Assembly: GCF_028736115.1 (NCBI RefSeq) | Contig: NZ_CP117877.1 | Location: forward strand, 2,542,001-2,606,000 | Source: Mucilaginibacter sp. KACC 22063 | GTDB lineage: Bacteria > Bacteroidota > Bacteroidia > Sphingobacteriales > Sphingobacteriaceae | DNA: 64,000 nucleotides | Direction: 5' to 3' | Shown here: positions 45,778-55,019 of the stretch, one piece after another | How the letters are laid out: every line of letters starts with the position of its first letter | How positions within the stretch are numbered: position 1 is the stretch's first letter | The notes under the pieces: generated by a model | The model's input: only the letters and a program-made list of their open reading frames with translations | Told to the model about the DNA's origin: nothing | Databases searched by the model: none | Program-made: the position numbers and the translations under genes

Positions 45778-45837
45778 ACAAGCTTTTTATTCCTGTTTTA
45801 TTTCCTCTCCAAATCCAAATTATCTATTTTAGCCATT

Positions 45838-47190
45838 ATGGCTAAAGGGAACGCAAGCCGAACTACAGGCAGTAACAAAATTTTTGTTTTAGATACATCT
45901 GTGATCCTTTATGATCACAACGCTTTTGAAAACTTCCAGGAACATGATGTGGCTATTCCGGTTCAGGTACTTGAAGAGCTGGACAATATGAAAACCGGTA
46001 ATGATACGCGCAATTTTGAAGCACGTAGCTTTATCAGACTAATGGACGAATTTTCAACTCAGCATACGCTTAACGACTGGCTGCCATTAAACGGTACCCA
46101 TAAGGGTAACTTTAAGGTGGTGATGGATGTAAGTACCAGCCATATCAATGCAGAAGAGGTATTTGGCTCGTCAAAGACAGACCACCGCATTTTAAATGCT
46201 GCTTTAAGCCTGCAACAAGAATATTCGCAAAAGAAGGTAATATTAGTTTCGAAAGATATATGCCTTCGGCTGAAAGCTAAATCGCTTAATCTGCAAGCAG
46301 AAGATTATGAGACAGGTAAGGTCAAAAACCTAGACGAACTTTATACCGGTAAAAACACCGTAAATAAAGTAACCGAAAAAGCTTTAAATCAGTTTATAAA
46401 GCAGGGAGTAACCAGCCCGGATAGCTTTGGGATTACGCCGCCTAAAGGCAATCGTTTTTTCCTGATCAATAGTAAAAATAAAACCGCTGCCGGATTTTAT
46501 CACACACAAACAGGCTCATTACAGCACATCACCGAACAGCCAGTTTTTAATATCTATCCTAAAAACCCCGAACAGGCATTTGCTATACATGCCTTGCTTG
46601 ATCCGGATATCAAACTGGTCACCATACAAGGCAACGCAGGTACAGGTAAAACACTAATTGCTTTAGCGAGTGCATTGGAACAACGTAAAACCTACAGGCA
46701 AATCTATGTTACCCGGCCAATTGTACCGCTGAGCAACAAGGATATAGGCTTTTTGCCTGGCGATGTAAAAAGCAAGGTGGACCCCTACATGGCACCGATA
46801 TGGGATAACCTGAAATACATCCGTGAGCAATTTGCAGAAGACCCTAAAATGCAGGCAAAGATTGACGAACTCGTTACAAGCGATAAGATTTCTATTGCAC
46901 CATTGGCATTTATTCGCGGCAGGACACTTACCAAAATATTCTTTATTGTAGACGAAGCGCAGAATCTTACACCGCATGAAATAAAGACCATTATTTCAAG
47001 GGCAGGAGAGAATAGCAAATTTGTATTTACTGGCGATATATACCAGATTGATACACCCTATCTGGATGCAGAAAGTAATGGCTTATCATACCTGATTGAT
47101 AAGGCAAAAGACCATCCGTTATACGCTCACATTACCTTGCAAAAAGGGGAGCGCAGCGAACTGGCCAATCTGGCTAATGAATTGTTATAA
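45838..47190 (+). CDS. phoH: PhoH family protein with N-terminal PIN domain
   Basis: A 450-residue protein. ATG 45838 (MAKGNASRTTG) precedes the PIN domain, which starts FVLDTSVILYDHNAF and has acidic residues for RNA cleavage (about 13-140). The C-terminal PhoH ATPase domain has Walker A in TIQGNAGTGKTLIALASALE (about 262-281), Walker B IFFIVDEAQNLTPHE, and PIVPLSNKDIGFLPGD. The PIN-PhoH fusion is known as an RNA helicase/RNase of the PhoH2 kind. An upstream in-frame extension (45748) would run through the terminator and is rejected. The gene overlaps the convergent FUSC gene by 17 bases. Confidence 0.92.
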   Translation: MAKGNASRTTGSNKIFVLDTSVILYDHNAFENFQEHDVAIPVQVLEELDNMKTGNDTRNFEARSFIRLMDEFSTQHTLNDWLPLNGTHKGNFKVVMDVSTSHINAEEVFGSSKTDHRILNAALSLQQEYSQKKVILVSKDICLRLKAKSLNLQAEDYETGKVKNLDELYTGKNTVNKVTEKALNQFIKQGVTSPDSFGITPPKGNRFFLINSKNKTAAGFYHTQTGSLQHITEQPVFNIYPKNPEQAFAIHALLDPDIKLVTIQGNAGTGKTLIALASALEQRKTYRQIYVTRPIVPLSNKDIGFLPGDVKSKVDPYMAPIWDNLKYIREQFAEDPKMQAKIDELVTSDKISIAPLAFIRGRTLTKIFFIVDEAQNLTPHEIKTIISRAGENSKFVFTGDIYQIDTPYLDAESNGLSYLIDKAKDHPLYAHITLQKGERSELANLANELL

Positions 47191-49357
47191 TAGCATCTGT
47201 TACGCGGTTAATATCGGTGCTTATTTTATTAATGAAGCCTAATTGGTCCCGCAGTAGATCCTGATCTGCGTTGGTATCTTCAGCAACAACAGATGGGTTT
47301 TCTGTGTTAAATTCGACAGGCATGCCACCAAGTTTTTTAGTAACCTCGTTAAGTACGGCAACATTTTTCTTTAAGGCTTTAAGATTATCCGTACGTATGC
47401 CTGTCAGGCTTTTACCGGCAAGATTTGATGCAATGGTAGCAAGGTAAGAAGATAAGATATGGTTAAGTACCACATACTTGTGTACATCTTTGCTTTTACG
47501 TTGTTTACTTTGAGGTTCAGAAATCATCCGCTCAAATGCAGCTGAAAGATTGGCCGAGTTCACAAACACATCTTTACGGGCCAATTTATAATCTGTTACA
47601 CTGATTGGGCGGCCTATCAGGTTTTCTCCAATGGTAATCAAATATTTGTTATTTGAATCAACCACGTCCCGTGCAGTAGTTATCAACTGGTCTGACTCCC
47701 ATGTAGGGAACAACAGGTAACTTGCCAAAAATGCAATAACAGCACCTATCAAGGTATCAATAATGCGCTCTTCTGCTACATCTAAATGCCCAACACCTAA
47801 AAACTTGAACAGGATGAGTACATAAGGCGTCATGAAAATAACGCTGGTAATATAATTAACACGCAAAAAGCTATAAGCCCCAACCATAAATACCATCAGG
47901 AAAAGTACTTCTACAGTTCGGTTATGTACAAAGCTAAGTACCAATACACCAACGATCCCTCCAATAATTGTTCCGCCAACACGTTCAACATTTCTTTGTT
48001 TAGAAAGGCTGTATCCTGGTTTAAGTATGACAATCACAGTAAGCAATACCCAATAACTGTGGTGGCCAAAAACTATTTTTTTTCCTGTTACCTGGTTAAT
48101 TACTTCGAGCAGGCCATTACTTTTTGTAATTATAAAGCCCGCCATACACACCAGCGAAACCCGCAAAGCATGTTTAAATGCGCTGGAAGTAAAAGTAATA
48201 TTATTGAAAAATACCTCAGGAGAATAATCCTGATGGGATACAAACTTGGTATATTCAACACCTTCAGGGTTTTTAAGTAAGTCTTTGGACGATGACGAAT
48301 TGAAGTACCTGCAAATGTCGCCAATCTTCTGGCCCAGGTCGCGCACATTGACCAGGATCTTTTTCAGTACCAGGTTACTTTGCGTCCACGCGTTACCGGG
48401 CGTGTTGTCTATTTCTATTTTTAATTCTTCAAGGTCAGGGCCAAAATCATAAACTTCGCGGTATCGGGTATTGGTTAGTACGGCATAACCTATGTTTTCA
48501 AGCTCGTTGGCCATTCTTTGTACAATATGCCCGATGTGTTCAAGTACGTCGGTTTTCCCGAAACGATCCCTGATTTCCTGGTAATCGTAATGCGTAGCCA
48601 TAATCTGCTCAAACATGTCTACCAGGTCAACAAAGGTTAACACCAGGATACGGCTGGCATGGGTCGACTCTTTCACCAACTCCCGGCTTTTAAATAAAAG
48701 CTCCCGCACTACATCCTGGTGCTGGCTAACTTTAATTTGCTGCGAAACCAGTTTGCGGTAATTTTCGTCAATGTCAGTTTCAATAAGGTAAAAATCGGCT
48801 TTGATCCGCAAAAACTTAACCACATCTAATATATTCTCGCCAAGCGCCTGTTGCGTTGCCCTATACGGCCGGATGCGGAAAAATAAAAGGCTCATGACCA
48901 TATACCATATTCCGCCGGCTGTAATTTGTAGTGTATAGGTAAGTATTTGGTTGGGTTGCAAAGCGCGGTCCATCACAAATATCATGATTAGCAAAGCGGC
49001 AGAGCCCACAGACGTTGCCCTGTTGCCATACACGGTAAACATGGAAAATATAAAGCTGAATAATACAACTTCTAATCCCAGCAAATAGATATTCATGCGG
49101 GCAAAGCCTGTAATTATTGCCACAACAAATATCAGGGCATTACATATCAGCATACTGTTACGTTTATAAACAGGCGGCCCGGGAGTATCAACAACGCAAA
49201 CACATACAGCACCTAATGATAGTGTCAACCCCAGATCGAGCATGTTAAACTGAGCAAATATCAATGACGGAAGTAAAATACCCATCGATATCCTAAGCCC
49301 GTCTGAAAAATACTGGCTAAAGAAGAAGCTTTTTATTTCACGGGAATGTACGTCCAT
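47174..49357 (-). CDS. FUSC family inner-membrane protein (YccS/YhfK-like)
   Basis: A 727-residue membrane protein with two groups of about six hydrophobic helices (about 15-160 and 395-530), each followed by a long cytosolic helical region. The layout matches FUSC/YccS proteins related to aromatic acid exporter AaeB and fusaric acid resistance. GHHSYWVLLTVIVILKPGYS and RNVERVGGTIIGGIVGVLVL mark the second membrane block. The substrate is not known. It is a monocistronic minus-strand gene, convergent with phoH, whose end it overlaps. Confidence 0.88.
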   Translation of the reverse strand: MDVHSREIKSFFFSQYFSDGLRISMGILLPSLIFAQFNMLDLGLTLSLGAVCVCVVDTPGPPVYKRNSMLICNALIFVVAIITGFARMNIYLLGLEVVLFSFIFSMFTVYGNRATSVGSAALLIMIFVMDRALQPNQILTYTLQITAGGIWYMVMSLLFFRIRPYRATQQALGENILDVVKFLRIKADFYLIETDIDENYRKLVSQQIKVSQHQDVVRELLFKSRELVKESTHASRILVLTFVDLVDMFEQIMATHYDYQEIRDRFGKTDVLEHIGHIVQRMANELENIGYAVLTNTRYREVYDFGPDLEELKIEIDNTPGNAWTQSNLVLKKILVNVRDLGQKIGDICRYFNSSSSKDLLKNPEGVEYTKFVSHQDYSPEVFFNNITFTSSAFKHALRVSLVCMAGFIITKSNGLLEVINQVTGKKIVFGHHSYWVLLTVIVILKPGYSLSKQRNVERVGGTIIGGIVGVLVLSFVHNRTVEVLFLMVFMVGAYSFLRVNYITSVIFMTPYVLILFKFLGVGHLDVAEERIIDTLIGAVIAFLASYLLFPTWESDQLITTARDVVDSNNKYLITIGENLIGRPISVTDYKLARKDVFVNSANLSAAFERMISEPQSKQRKSKDVHKYVVLNHILSSYLATIASNLAGKSLTGIRTDNLKALKKNVAVLNEVTKKLGGMPVEFNTENPSVVAEDTNADQDLLRDQLGFINKISTDINRVTDAIITIH

Positions 49358-49439
49358 TGTTAATATTAAAGAGAGATTGGGCTGTAAAGTTATAACAAAT
49401 TAGTTTTTTGATTTAATTAGGCATAATCTGTATAAAACA

Positions 49440-49470
49440 TTGTCGATAATAACGGTAGATATTATCTTTA
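49440..49470 (+). promoter_or_regulatory. Candidate ppc promoter
   Basis: TTG at 49440-49442, 20 bases, then TATCTTTA at 49463-49470, seven of eight matching TAnnTTTG. It lies 55 bases before the ATG. Confidence 0.4.
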
Positions 49471-49525
49471 CAAATGTTAAACAGGCAATAGCACTTGGTT
49501 GTTTAATATACACCTTAAATTATCT

Positions 49526-52105
49526 ATGTCGTCTTCAACACATCTGAACCAGCGCGAATCGGTTTTCAATCAGGAAGTAATTACCCGTTTCGAACTTTAC
49601 AACAGCTTATTTTTGACCTTGCCTTTTTACCAGGTGAAGGATACGGGCAACCTGTTGCCATTTTTCAGCGCCCATTGCGAAAAAGGCGCTGCAAATCAGG
49701 ATTCGCCTGCTGAAATCATCAAGTCGTTTTTTGAAAAGTATGTACCAGGTATTGATGAAAAAGAGCAGTTAAATCGCTTGTTCCGCTTTATACAGTACAT
49801 AGAGCGCCAGGTGGTGTTGTTTGATGCCATTGAAGATTCTTCATTTAATAAGATCACCCGTTTTGAAGATAGCGGTACTTTGCAAAATTTATTGCAGCAA
49901 ATGTCGGGTGACGAACAAATGCGAGAAACCATAAAGGAAAAGCTGCAAAACTATTCACTGAGAATTGTGCTTACTGCACACCCTACCCAGTTTTACCCAA
50001 GCAGGGTACTAACCATAATGACCGACCTGATCGATGCGTTAAAAACAAACGATATTAATTCTATTGATGTTTTATTGCAGCAATTAGGTAAAACGCCATT
50101 TTTTAATAAGCAATCGCCAACACCGGTTGACGAAGCCGTGAGCCTGATCTGGTTCCTGGAAAACGTATTTTATCATGCGCTTGCCGGGATGCAGAACAAG
50201 CTGAACGAAGCTTTTGATGCCGATCAGTTTACACATCAGCTTTTAGAAATGGGTTTTTGGCCGGGAGGCGACAGGGACGGTAATCCGAATGTTAAGACTG
50301 ACTCGACCAAAACAGTTGCATCAATATTGCGCCAGGTTATTTTCCGTTGCTATTACCGCGATTTCAGGAATGTAAAGCGCCGCATTACTTTCCGTGGGGT
50401 TGAAAACGCAATGGCTGAACTGGAAAGCATACTTTACGAGAATGCATTCAGCCCTAAAGAAGATGCCGTTGACCTGCAAAGTAAAATGCTTGATCTGTTG
50501 CAGCAAATAAAGGATGTACTTATTGCCGATCATTACAGTTTATTTACAGAGATTATTGATGATCTGGTACATAAAATTAAGCTGTTCGGCTGTTACTTCG
50601 CCACTTTAGATATACGCCAGGATAGCCGCGTTTTGCGTAAAGTGTATGCCTATATCACAAACCAGACAGGTGTGCAGTTACCTGAGAACTATAACGAGCT
50701 TGAAGAGCAGGAAAAACTCAAACATATTACGTTCCCCGAAGCCGACTTTCATTGCCCTGATGATTTAGAAGATGCGCTGATAAAAGACACCCTAAACACC
50801 ATCCGACTGGTAAAGAAGATACAGCAACAAAATGGGGTAAAGGGTTGTGAACGATTCATCATCAGTAACTGCCAGCAAGCTTCAGATATTTTGCAATTGA
50901 TTGATCTGTTCCTTTTAAGCGGATGGAAAAAAGAAGAATTGACCATTGACTTTATGCCATTGTTTGAAACCGTTAATGACCTTAAGGTAGCAGCACAGGT
51001 AATGGAAACACTTTACAGCCATCCTTTTTATAAGCAACACCTGGCTACGCGCGGTAATAAACAAAGCATCATGCTTGGTTTTTCTGATAGTACCAAAGAT
51101 GGTGGTTACCTGATGGCCAACTGGTCAATATATAAAGCAAAAGTTGAACTTACTGCCATGGCGCGCAAGTATGATATCGACCTGGCGTTTTTTGATGGGA
51201 GGGGCGGCCCGCCGGCACGTGGAGGCGGTAAAACACACCGTTTTTATGCGTCAATGGGTAAAGAGATTGCCAATAACCATATCCAGCTTACCATACAGGG
51301 GCAAACCGTTAGTTCGCAATATGGCTCTGTAGATACCGCACGTTTTAACCTGGAACAGCTATTTAATGCTGGTATCGTTTCGGCATTGCACCAAAATCAC
51401 AAAGATCTGCTGGATGAAAGGCACAAGGAACTGATCTCTATCATGGCTCAGGAGAGCTACGATCTGTTTATGGGTTTACGTACGCACCCTTTGTTTACAG
51501 AATACCTGGAGAAGCTTAGTCCACTGAAATTACTTTCTGGTGTAAATATCAGTAGCCGGCCAACTAAACGGAACAGCGATGCTCCGCTTAAACTGGAAGA
51601 CCTTCGTGCCATTAGCTTTGTAACTTCATGGAGCCAGTTAAAACAAAATATTCCGGGTTTTTATGGTGTGGGTACAGCTTTAAATAAAATGAAGAACGAG
51701 GGGCATTGGGAAGAGGTGGTTGACCTTTACCAGCGTTCGGGCTTTTTTAAGACAATGATTGATAACTGCATGATGTCCATGTCTAAATCAGATTTCCGGG
51801 TAACGGCACATTTAAAAAATGATGAAAAATTTGGTGCGTTTTGGACTATGCTGTACAACGAATATGAACTTACCAAAAAAGTGCTGCTCGAACTTAGCAA
51901 TACTCAAATTTTAATGGAAACGGCGCCGGTAGAAAGAAAGTCTATCGCAGCCCGCGAACGTATTGTATTGCCATTAGTGATGATACAGCATTTCGCGCTT
52001 GATTGCCTGAACAAAGGCTGCGATGAAGAGTTGACACAGGTTTATAATAAATTAGTAATCCGTACGGTTTATGGTATTGTAAATGCCGGAAGAAACCTGG
52101 CATAA
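49526..52105 (+). CDS. ppc: Phosphoenolpyruvate carboxylase
   Basis: An 859-residue cytosolic enzyme that carboxylates PEP to oxaloacetate to replenish the TCA cycle. ATG 49526 is preferred to the TTG at 49499. The catalytic His is in VLTAHPTQFYP (H152). FWPGGDRDGNPNV and MLGFSDSTKDGGYLMANW are the second and third signatures. The glycine loop reads FFDGRGGPPARGGGKTH where the common form is HGRGGSIGRGG. The C-terminus reads GIVNAGRNLA where classical enzymes end RNTG. These differences look lineage-typical, so activity is likely, but allosteric behaviour may differ. Confidence 0.92.
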   Translation: MSSSTHLNQRESVFNQEVITRFELYNSLFLTLPFYQVKDTGNLLPFFSAHCEKGAANQDSPAEIIKSFFEKYVPGIDEKEQLNRLFRFIQYIERQVVLFDAIEDSSFNKITRFEDSGTLQNLLQQMSGDEQMRETIKEKLQNYSLRIVLTAHPTQFYPSRVLTIMTDLIDALKTNDINSIDVLLQQLGKTPFFNKQSPTPVDEAVSLIWFLENVFYHALAGMQNKLNEAFDADQFTHQLLEMGFWPGGDRDGNPNVKTDSTKTVASILRQVIFRCYYRDFRNVKRRITFRGVENAMAELESILYENAFSPKEDAVDLQSKMLDLLQQIKDVLIADHYSLFTEIIDDLVHKIKLFGCYFATLDIRQDSRVLRKVYAYITNQTGVQLPENYNELEEQEKLKHITFPEADFHCPDDLEDALIKDTLNTIRLVKKIQQQNGVKGCERFIISNCQQASDILQLIDLFLLSGWKKEELTIDFMPLFETVNDLKVAAQVMETLYSHPFYKQHLATRGNKQSIMLGFSDSTKDGGYLMANWSIYKAKVELTAMARKYDIDLAFFDGRGGPPARGGGKTHRFYASMGKEIANNHIQLTIQGQTVSSQYGSVDTARFNLEQLFNAGIVSALHQNHKDLLDERHKELISIMAQESYDLFMGLRTHPLFTEYLEKLSPLKLLSGVNISSRPTKRNSDAPLKLEDLRAISFVTSWSQLKQNIPGFYGVGTALNKMKNEGHWEEVVDLYQRSGFFKTMIDNCMMSMSKSDFRVTAHLKNDEKFGAFWTMLYNEYELTKKVLLELSNTQILMETAPVERKSIAARERIVLPLVMIQHFALDCLNKGCDEELTQVYNKLVIRTVYGIVNAGRNLA

Positions 52106-52126
52106 TCGGTTGAAATAACAGTACTT

Positions 52127-52158
52127 AAAGCCTTAACATTAATTGTTAGGGCTTTTTT
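52127..52158 (+). terminator. ppc terminator, overlapping the HxlR stop codon
   Basis: AAAGCCTTAACA pairs with TGTTAGGGCTTT (one G·T pair) around TTAAT, followed by T-rich sequence. The stop codon of the convergent HxlR gene lies in the loop. Confidence 0.88.
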
Positions 52159-52501
52159 GTGTCGTATTCAGGATATTTTCCCGGCTCCAGTCTGAAAGTA
52201 GCTGCATGATCTTTTGCAGGGATCTGCCTTTCTCGCTTAACGAATATTCAACCCGAGGCGGTATCTCCGGATATGCTTTACGGATGATGATACCATCTGC
52301 CTCAAGCTCTTTCAACTGGCGCGACAATACCTTCAGCGCTATGCCATCAATGGTTTTGTGCAGTTCGCCAAAACGCACAGGCTTTTCCAAAAGCAGCCAA
52401 ATAATGATGGGCTTCCACTTGCCGCCAATCACATCAATAGTGGCCGTGATGGGGCATTCCTGAACGCCGTGATATTTTATTTCATTTTTTTCTGCAGCCA
52501 T
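52139..52501 (-). CDS. HxlR-family winged-helix transcriptional regulator
   Basis: A 120-residue DNA-binding protein. It has the HxlR opening with a conserved Cys (C16 in CPITATIDVIGGKWKPIIIW), the recognition helix region in ALKVLSRQLKELEADGIIIR, and the wing PPRVEYSLSEKGRSL. Many HxlR proteins sense oxidative, aldehyde or quinone stress through this Cys. It is divergent from the SDR gene at 52613, with a direct repeat in the gap, so it probably controls that gene and itself. Confidence 0.92.
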   Translation of the reverse strand: MAAEKNEIKYHGVQECPITATIDVIGGKWKPIIIWLLLEKPVRFGELHKTIDGIALKVLSRQLKELEADGIIIRKAYPEIPPRVEYSLSEKGRSLQKIMQLLSDWSRENILNTTQKSPNN

Positions 52502-52537
52502 ACGTTGAAATAACTAAATCCTTACTTTTTTGTTACT

Positions 52538-52567
52538 ACTTGACAAAAAGGTAATTACTTGACAAAA
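52538..52567. promoter_or_regulatory. HxlR-type operator: direct repeat ACTTGACAAAA
   Basis: ACTTGACAAAA occurs at 52538-52548 and 52557-52567, 19 bases apart. TTACTTTTTTG (52522-52532) and CAAAAAGGTAA (52544-52554) also form a near-inverted repeat. The second copy overlaps the -33 TTG of the SDR promoter. Confidence 0.55.
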
Positions 52568-52589
52568 GTATAGTATTGGCCTAATTTTG
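52559..52589 (+). promoter_or_regulatory. SDR promoter
   Basis: TTG at 52559-52561, 20 bases, then TAATTTTG at 52582-52589, a perfect TAnnTTTG -7 box, 23 bases before the ATG. Confidence 0.65.
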
Positions 52590-52612
52590 ACGAAAATTGA
52601 TCATTAAAAACT

Positions 52613-53212
52613 ATGAAAATTGTAATTGTAGGTGCTACAGGCACTATAGGTAAACATGTTGTAAAAGCACTTGAAAAAGATAATGAGATTATAAAAGTTG
52701 GTTCAAAAAGTGGCGACTATCAGGTTGATATCACATCTGCCGAATCAATTAAACAATTATTTGAAAAGATCGGAAAGTTTGATGCATTAATTAGCACAAC
52801 CGGCGACGGTCACTTTGGTCCTTTGAATGAAATGACTGAAACCGAGTTTAGGATTGGGTTAAACAGCAAATTAATGGGACAGGTTAACCTGGTTCTTATC
52901 GGTCAGCATTATATTAATCCAAAAGGATCATTCACTATTACATCGGGAAGTTTAAGCCATGACCCTATTAAGTTGGGTGCGGCAGTAAGTACTGTAAATG
53001 GCGCGCTTAATTCGTTTGTTATTGGTGCATCTGTCGAATTGGATAATGGTGTACGCATTAATGCAGTTAGTCCGGGTGTGGTGGAAGATTCACCGGCGTA
53101 TTTTCCATACTTTCCGGGGAACGTTCCTGCAACTATGCATCAGGTAGCGCAAGCTTATGTAAAAAGTGTTTTAGGTGCACAAACGGGCCAGGTGTTTGAA
53201 GTAGCAGGCTGA
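52613..53212 (+). CDS. Short-chain dehydrogenase/reductase
   Basis: A 199-residue NAD(P)-dependent oxidoreductase with an atypical short SDR form. The cofactor motif is IVGATGTIGKHVVKAL (about 4-19). A Ser-rich strand FTITSGSLSHDP (about 106-117) replaces the canonical Ser and Tyr-x3-Lys, so the active-site Tyr-Lys pair is not evident. VRINAVSPGVVEDSPAYFPY is the usual substrate-loop signature. Control by the divergent HxlR protein is likely, and the pair may respond to aldehyde or quinone stress (inference). Confidence 0.87.
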   Translation: MKIVIVGATGTIGKHVVKALEKDNEIIKVGSKSGDYQVDITSAESIKQLFEKIGKFDALISTTGDGHFGPLNEMTETEFRIGLNSKLMGQVNLVLIGQHYINPKGSFTITSGSLSHDPIKLGAAVSTVNGALNSFVIGASVELDNGVRINAVSPGVVEDSPAYFPYFPGNVPATMHQVAQAYVKSVLGAQTGQVFEVAG

Positions 53213-53291
53213 TAAGTACATAAATGTCACCCGGATGTAAACCATCTATTTTTTTGCGTGTTGTAGTTTGTAGCAACTAAAACATACTAAA

Positions 53292-53825
53292 ATGAAAAAT
53301 ATTCTCTGGGTGGCATCTATTGCTTGTTTAATTATAACTGCATCTGCTTGCCGCGACAATAAAAAGGCTAAAAATTTTAATGAAAAAACAATGGTTGACC
53401 AGGATGCACTGCGTTTTATTACAGCTGCAAATGAAGCCGGGCTAACCGAAATTAAAGTTGCAACTGTGGCTGAACAAAATTCTAAAAACCAGAGAGTTAT
53501 AGATTTTGCTAAAATGATGATTACAGATCATGCTAAAGCAGGTAAAGAGTTAAAAACGCTTGCTACCGGAAAGTACGTTACACTTGATGATAAGATAAGC
53601 AAAGAACATCAAGCCATGATTAATGAACTATCCAAAAAGACAGGAACAGAGTTTGATAAACAATATATGCTAATGATGCAGGCCGACCATGAAAAGACGG
53701 TTCAGGACTTTGAAACAGCTACTAACAATAAAAACCTTGCTGTGAAAGATTTTGCCAATCAAACTTTGCCAACACTAAAAATGCACCTCGACTCGGCAAA
53801 AGCAATTGCTTCAAGTTTAAAATAA
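53292..53825 (+). CDS. DUF4142 lipoprotein
   Basis: A 177-residue helical envelope protein. The signal sequence ends in a lipobox ITASAC, with C20 likely lipidated. DUF4142 follows: QDALRFITAANEAGLTEIKV, then VIDFAKMMITDHAKAGKELK and the repeated MHLDSAKAIA at the end, a ferritin-like helical bundle. DUF4142 proteins are common in Bacteroidota and Proteobacteria with unproved function. Its 3' end overlaps the convergent DUF763 gene by nine bases. Confidence 0.87.
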   Translation: MKNILWVASIACLIITASACRDNKKAKNFNEKTMVDQDALRFITAANEAGLTEIKVATVAEQNSKNQRVIDFAKMMITDHAKAGKELKTLATGKYVTLDDKISKEHQAMINELSKKTGTEFDKQYMLMMQADHEKTVQDFETATNNKNLAVKDFANQTLPTLKMHLDSAKAIASSLK

Positions 53826-55019
53826 TCTCAGTTGTAAATTTTGCGGTGGTTTGGCCTTGCCGAACACCGTACGTCCGCCATAGCGCCATGAATTGTCACG
53901 TTCCTGTTGTATCACCTGGTCAAAATTTGCGTTAGGGGTGAAGTCTTGCTCTGCGCGTTGCGCAATGTCAGTCAATCTTTTAATGGCCTCTTTCTTCTCC
54001 GACTGGCCAATTTTGGCTTTGTATATCGCCGTATTCAACACACCTATAGTTTCGTCATAAGTTTTGGTAGGTACTGGAAACGGATGCCCGTCTTTACCAC
54101 CATGCGCAAATGAATATCTTGCCGGATCTTTAAATCTTGACGGCGCGCCATAAATTACTTCGCTTACTAAAGCCAGCGATTGCAAAGTTCTTGGGCCAAC
54201 ACCTTCCAGCATTAGCAGATCTTCAAAATCCTTTGGCTGCTTTTCATGCGCCAGCCACAAAACAGCACCTAAGCGTTTCAGGTCAACATCTTCTGCACGT
54301 ACATCATGGTGCCTTGGCATTACCAGCTTATGCGCTTCTGCTAACATATCATTTGGATGCTCTGCCGACATTTGCATTACTGCATGGCGCGAACTTTCAG
54401 CCTCGCCTGCAGCCATATTTAAAATATAGCCGCTGTTTTTGCCATAAATAAATGTATGAGGGTCATTTACAAAAGATTTTAAGCCTTCTGAATGCCAGTG
54501 ATAACGCCGGGCTGTGCTGTTGGCATCGTTCATGCCTTGTTGTATTACCGTCCACTGGCCTGTTTTGCTTACTACAAAGTTGTGCAGATAAAGCTGGTAA
54601 CCATCCTGAATGGCAGTGTTATCCACCTTGGCGGCCAGTTTACTGCAATGTGCTAACTCATTTCCGTTCAGGCCTGTGCGGTCGCCAATAATCAGTAGTT
54701 CATCAGGCGTTTGTCTGGAGTACTTACCCTTGCCACCTGCAATGTAAATCCCTAATTCTTTGGCATGCGGATTAAGTGCCCGCTTTAAAGCCCCCATAAC
54801 CGATGTGGTAATACCCGACGAATGCCAGTCCATCCCCATAACAGCACCCAGGCTTTGAAACCAGAAAGGATCACTCAACCGGCGGATAAATTCATCGCTG
54901 CCAAAATCCATCACCATAATTTCGGCTACGGCGAGGCCAAGTTTAGCCATGCGTTCGGCAAGCCACATGGGCACAAAGCCATTATGTAAAGGTAAATCCG
55001 CTGATCCCGAACGTTTCAT
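53817..55019 (-). CDS. DUF763 protein with helix-hairpin-helix
   Basis: A 400-residue protein of DUF763, starting with the family opening KRSGSADLPLHNG, which fixes the ATG at 55019. IIGDRTGLNGNELAHCSKLA and GYQLYLHNFVVSKTGQWTVI are conserved blocks; FEDLLMLEGVGPRTLQSLAL (near 280-299) is a helix-hairpin-helix that suggests DNA contact. The function is unknown. It lies 26 bases after the LysR stop, and the gap is almost filled by a 23-bp near-palindrome shared with the Y-family polymerase and the radical SAM repair gene. That supports a role in DNA repair or damage response (inference). Confidence 0.87.
   Translation of the reverse strand: MKRSGSADLPLHNGFVPMWLAERMAKLGLAVAEIMVMDFGSDEFIRRLSDPFWFQSLGAVMGMDWHSSGITTSVMGALKRALNPHAKELGIYIAGGKGKYSRQTPDELLIIGDRTGLNGNELAHCSKLAAKVDNTAIQDGYQLYLHNFVVSKTGQWTVIQQGMNDANSTARRYHWHSEGLKSFVNDPHTFIYGKNSGYILNMAAGEAESSRHAVMQMSAEHPNDMLAEAHKLVMPRHHDVRAEDVDLKRLGAVLWLAHEKQPKDFEDLLMLEGVGPRTLQSLALVSEVIYGAPSRFKDPARYSFAHGGKDGHPFPVPTKTYDETIGVLNTAIYKAKIGQSEKKEAIKRLTDIAQRAEQDFTPNANFDQVIQQERDNSWRYGGRTVFGKAKPPQNLQLRLF

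Noticed and set aside
45748..45837. N-terminal extension of PhoH from an upstream TTG
   Set aside because: It would overlap the terminator hairpin and adds a non-conserved hydrophobic segment; ATG 45838 directly precedes the PIN domain.
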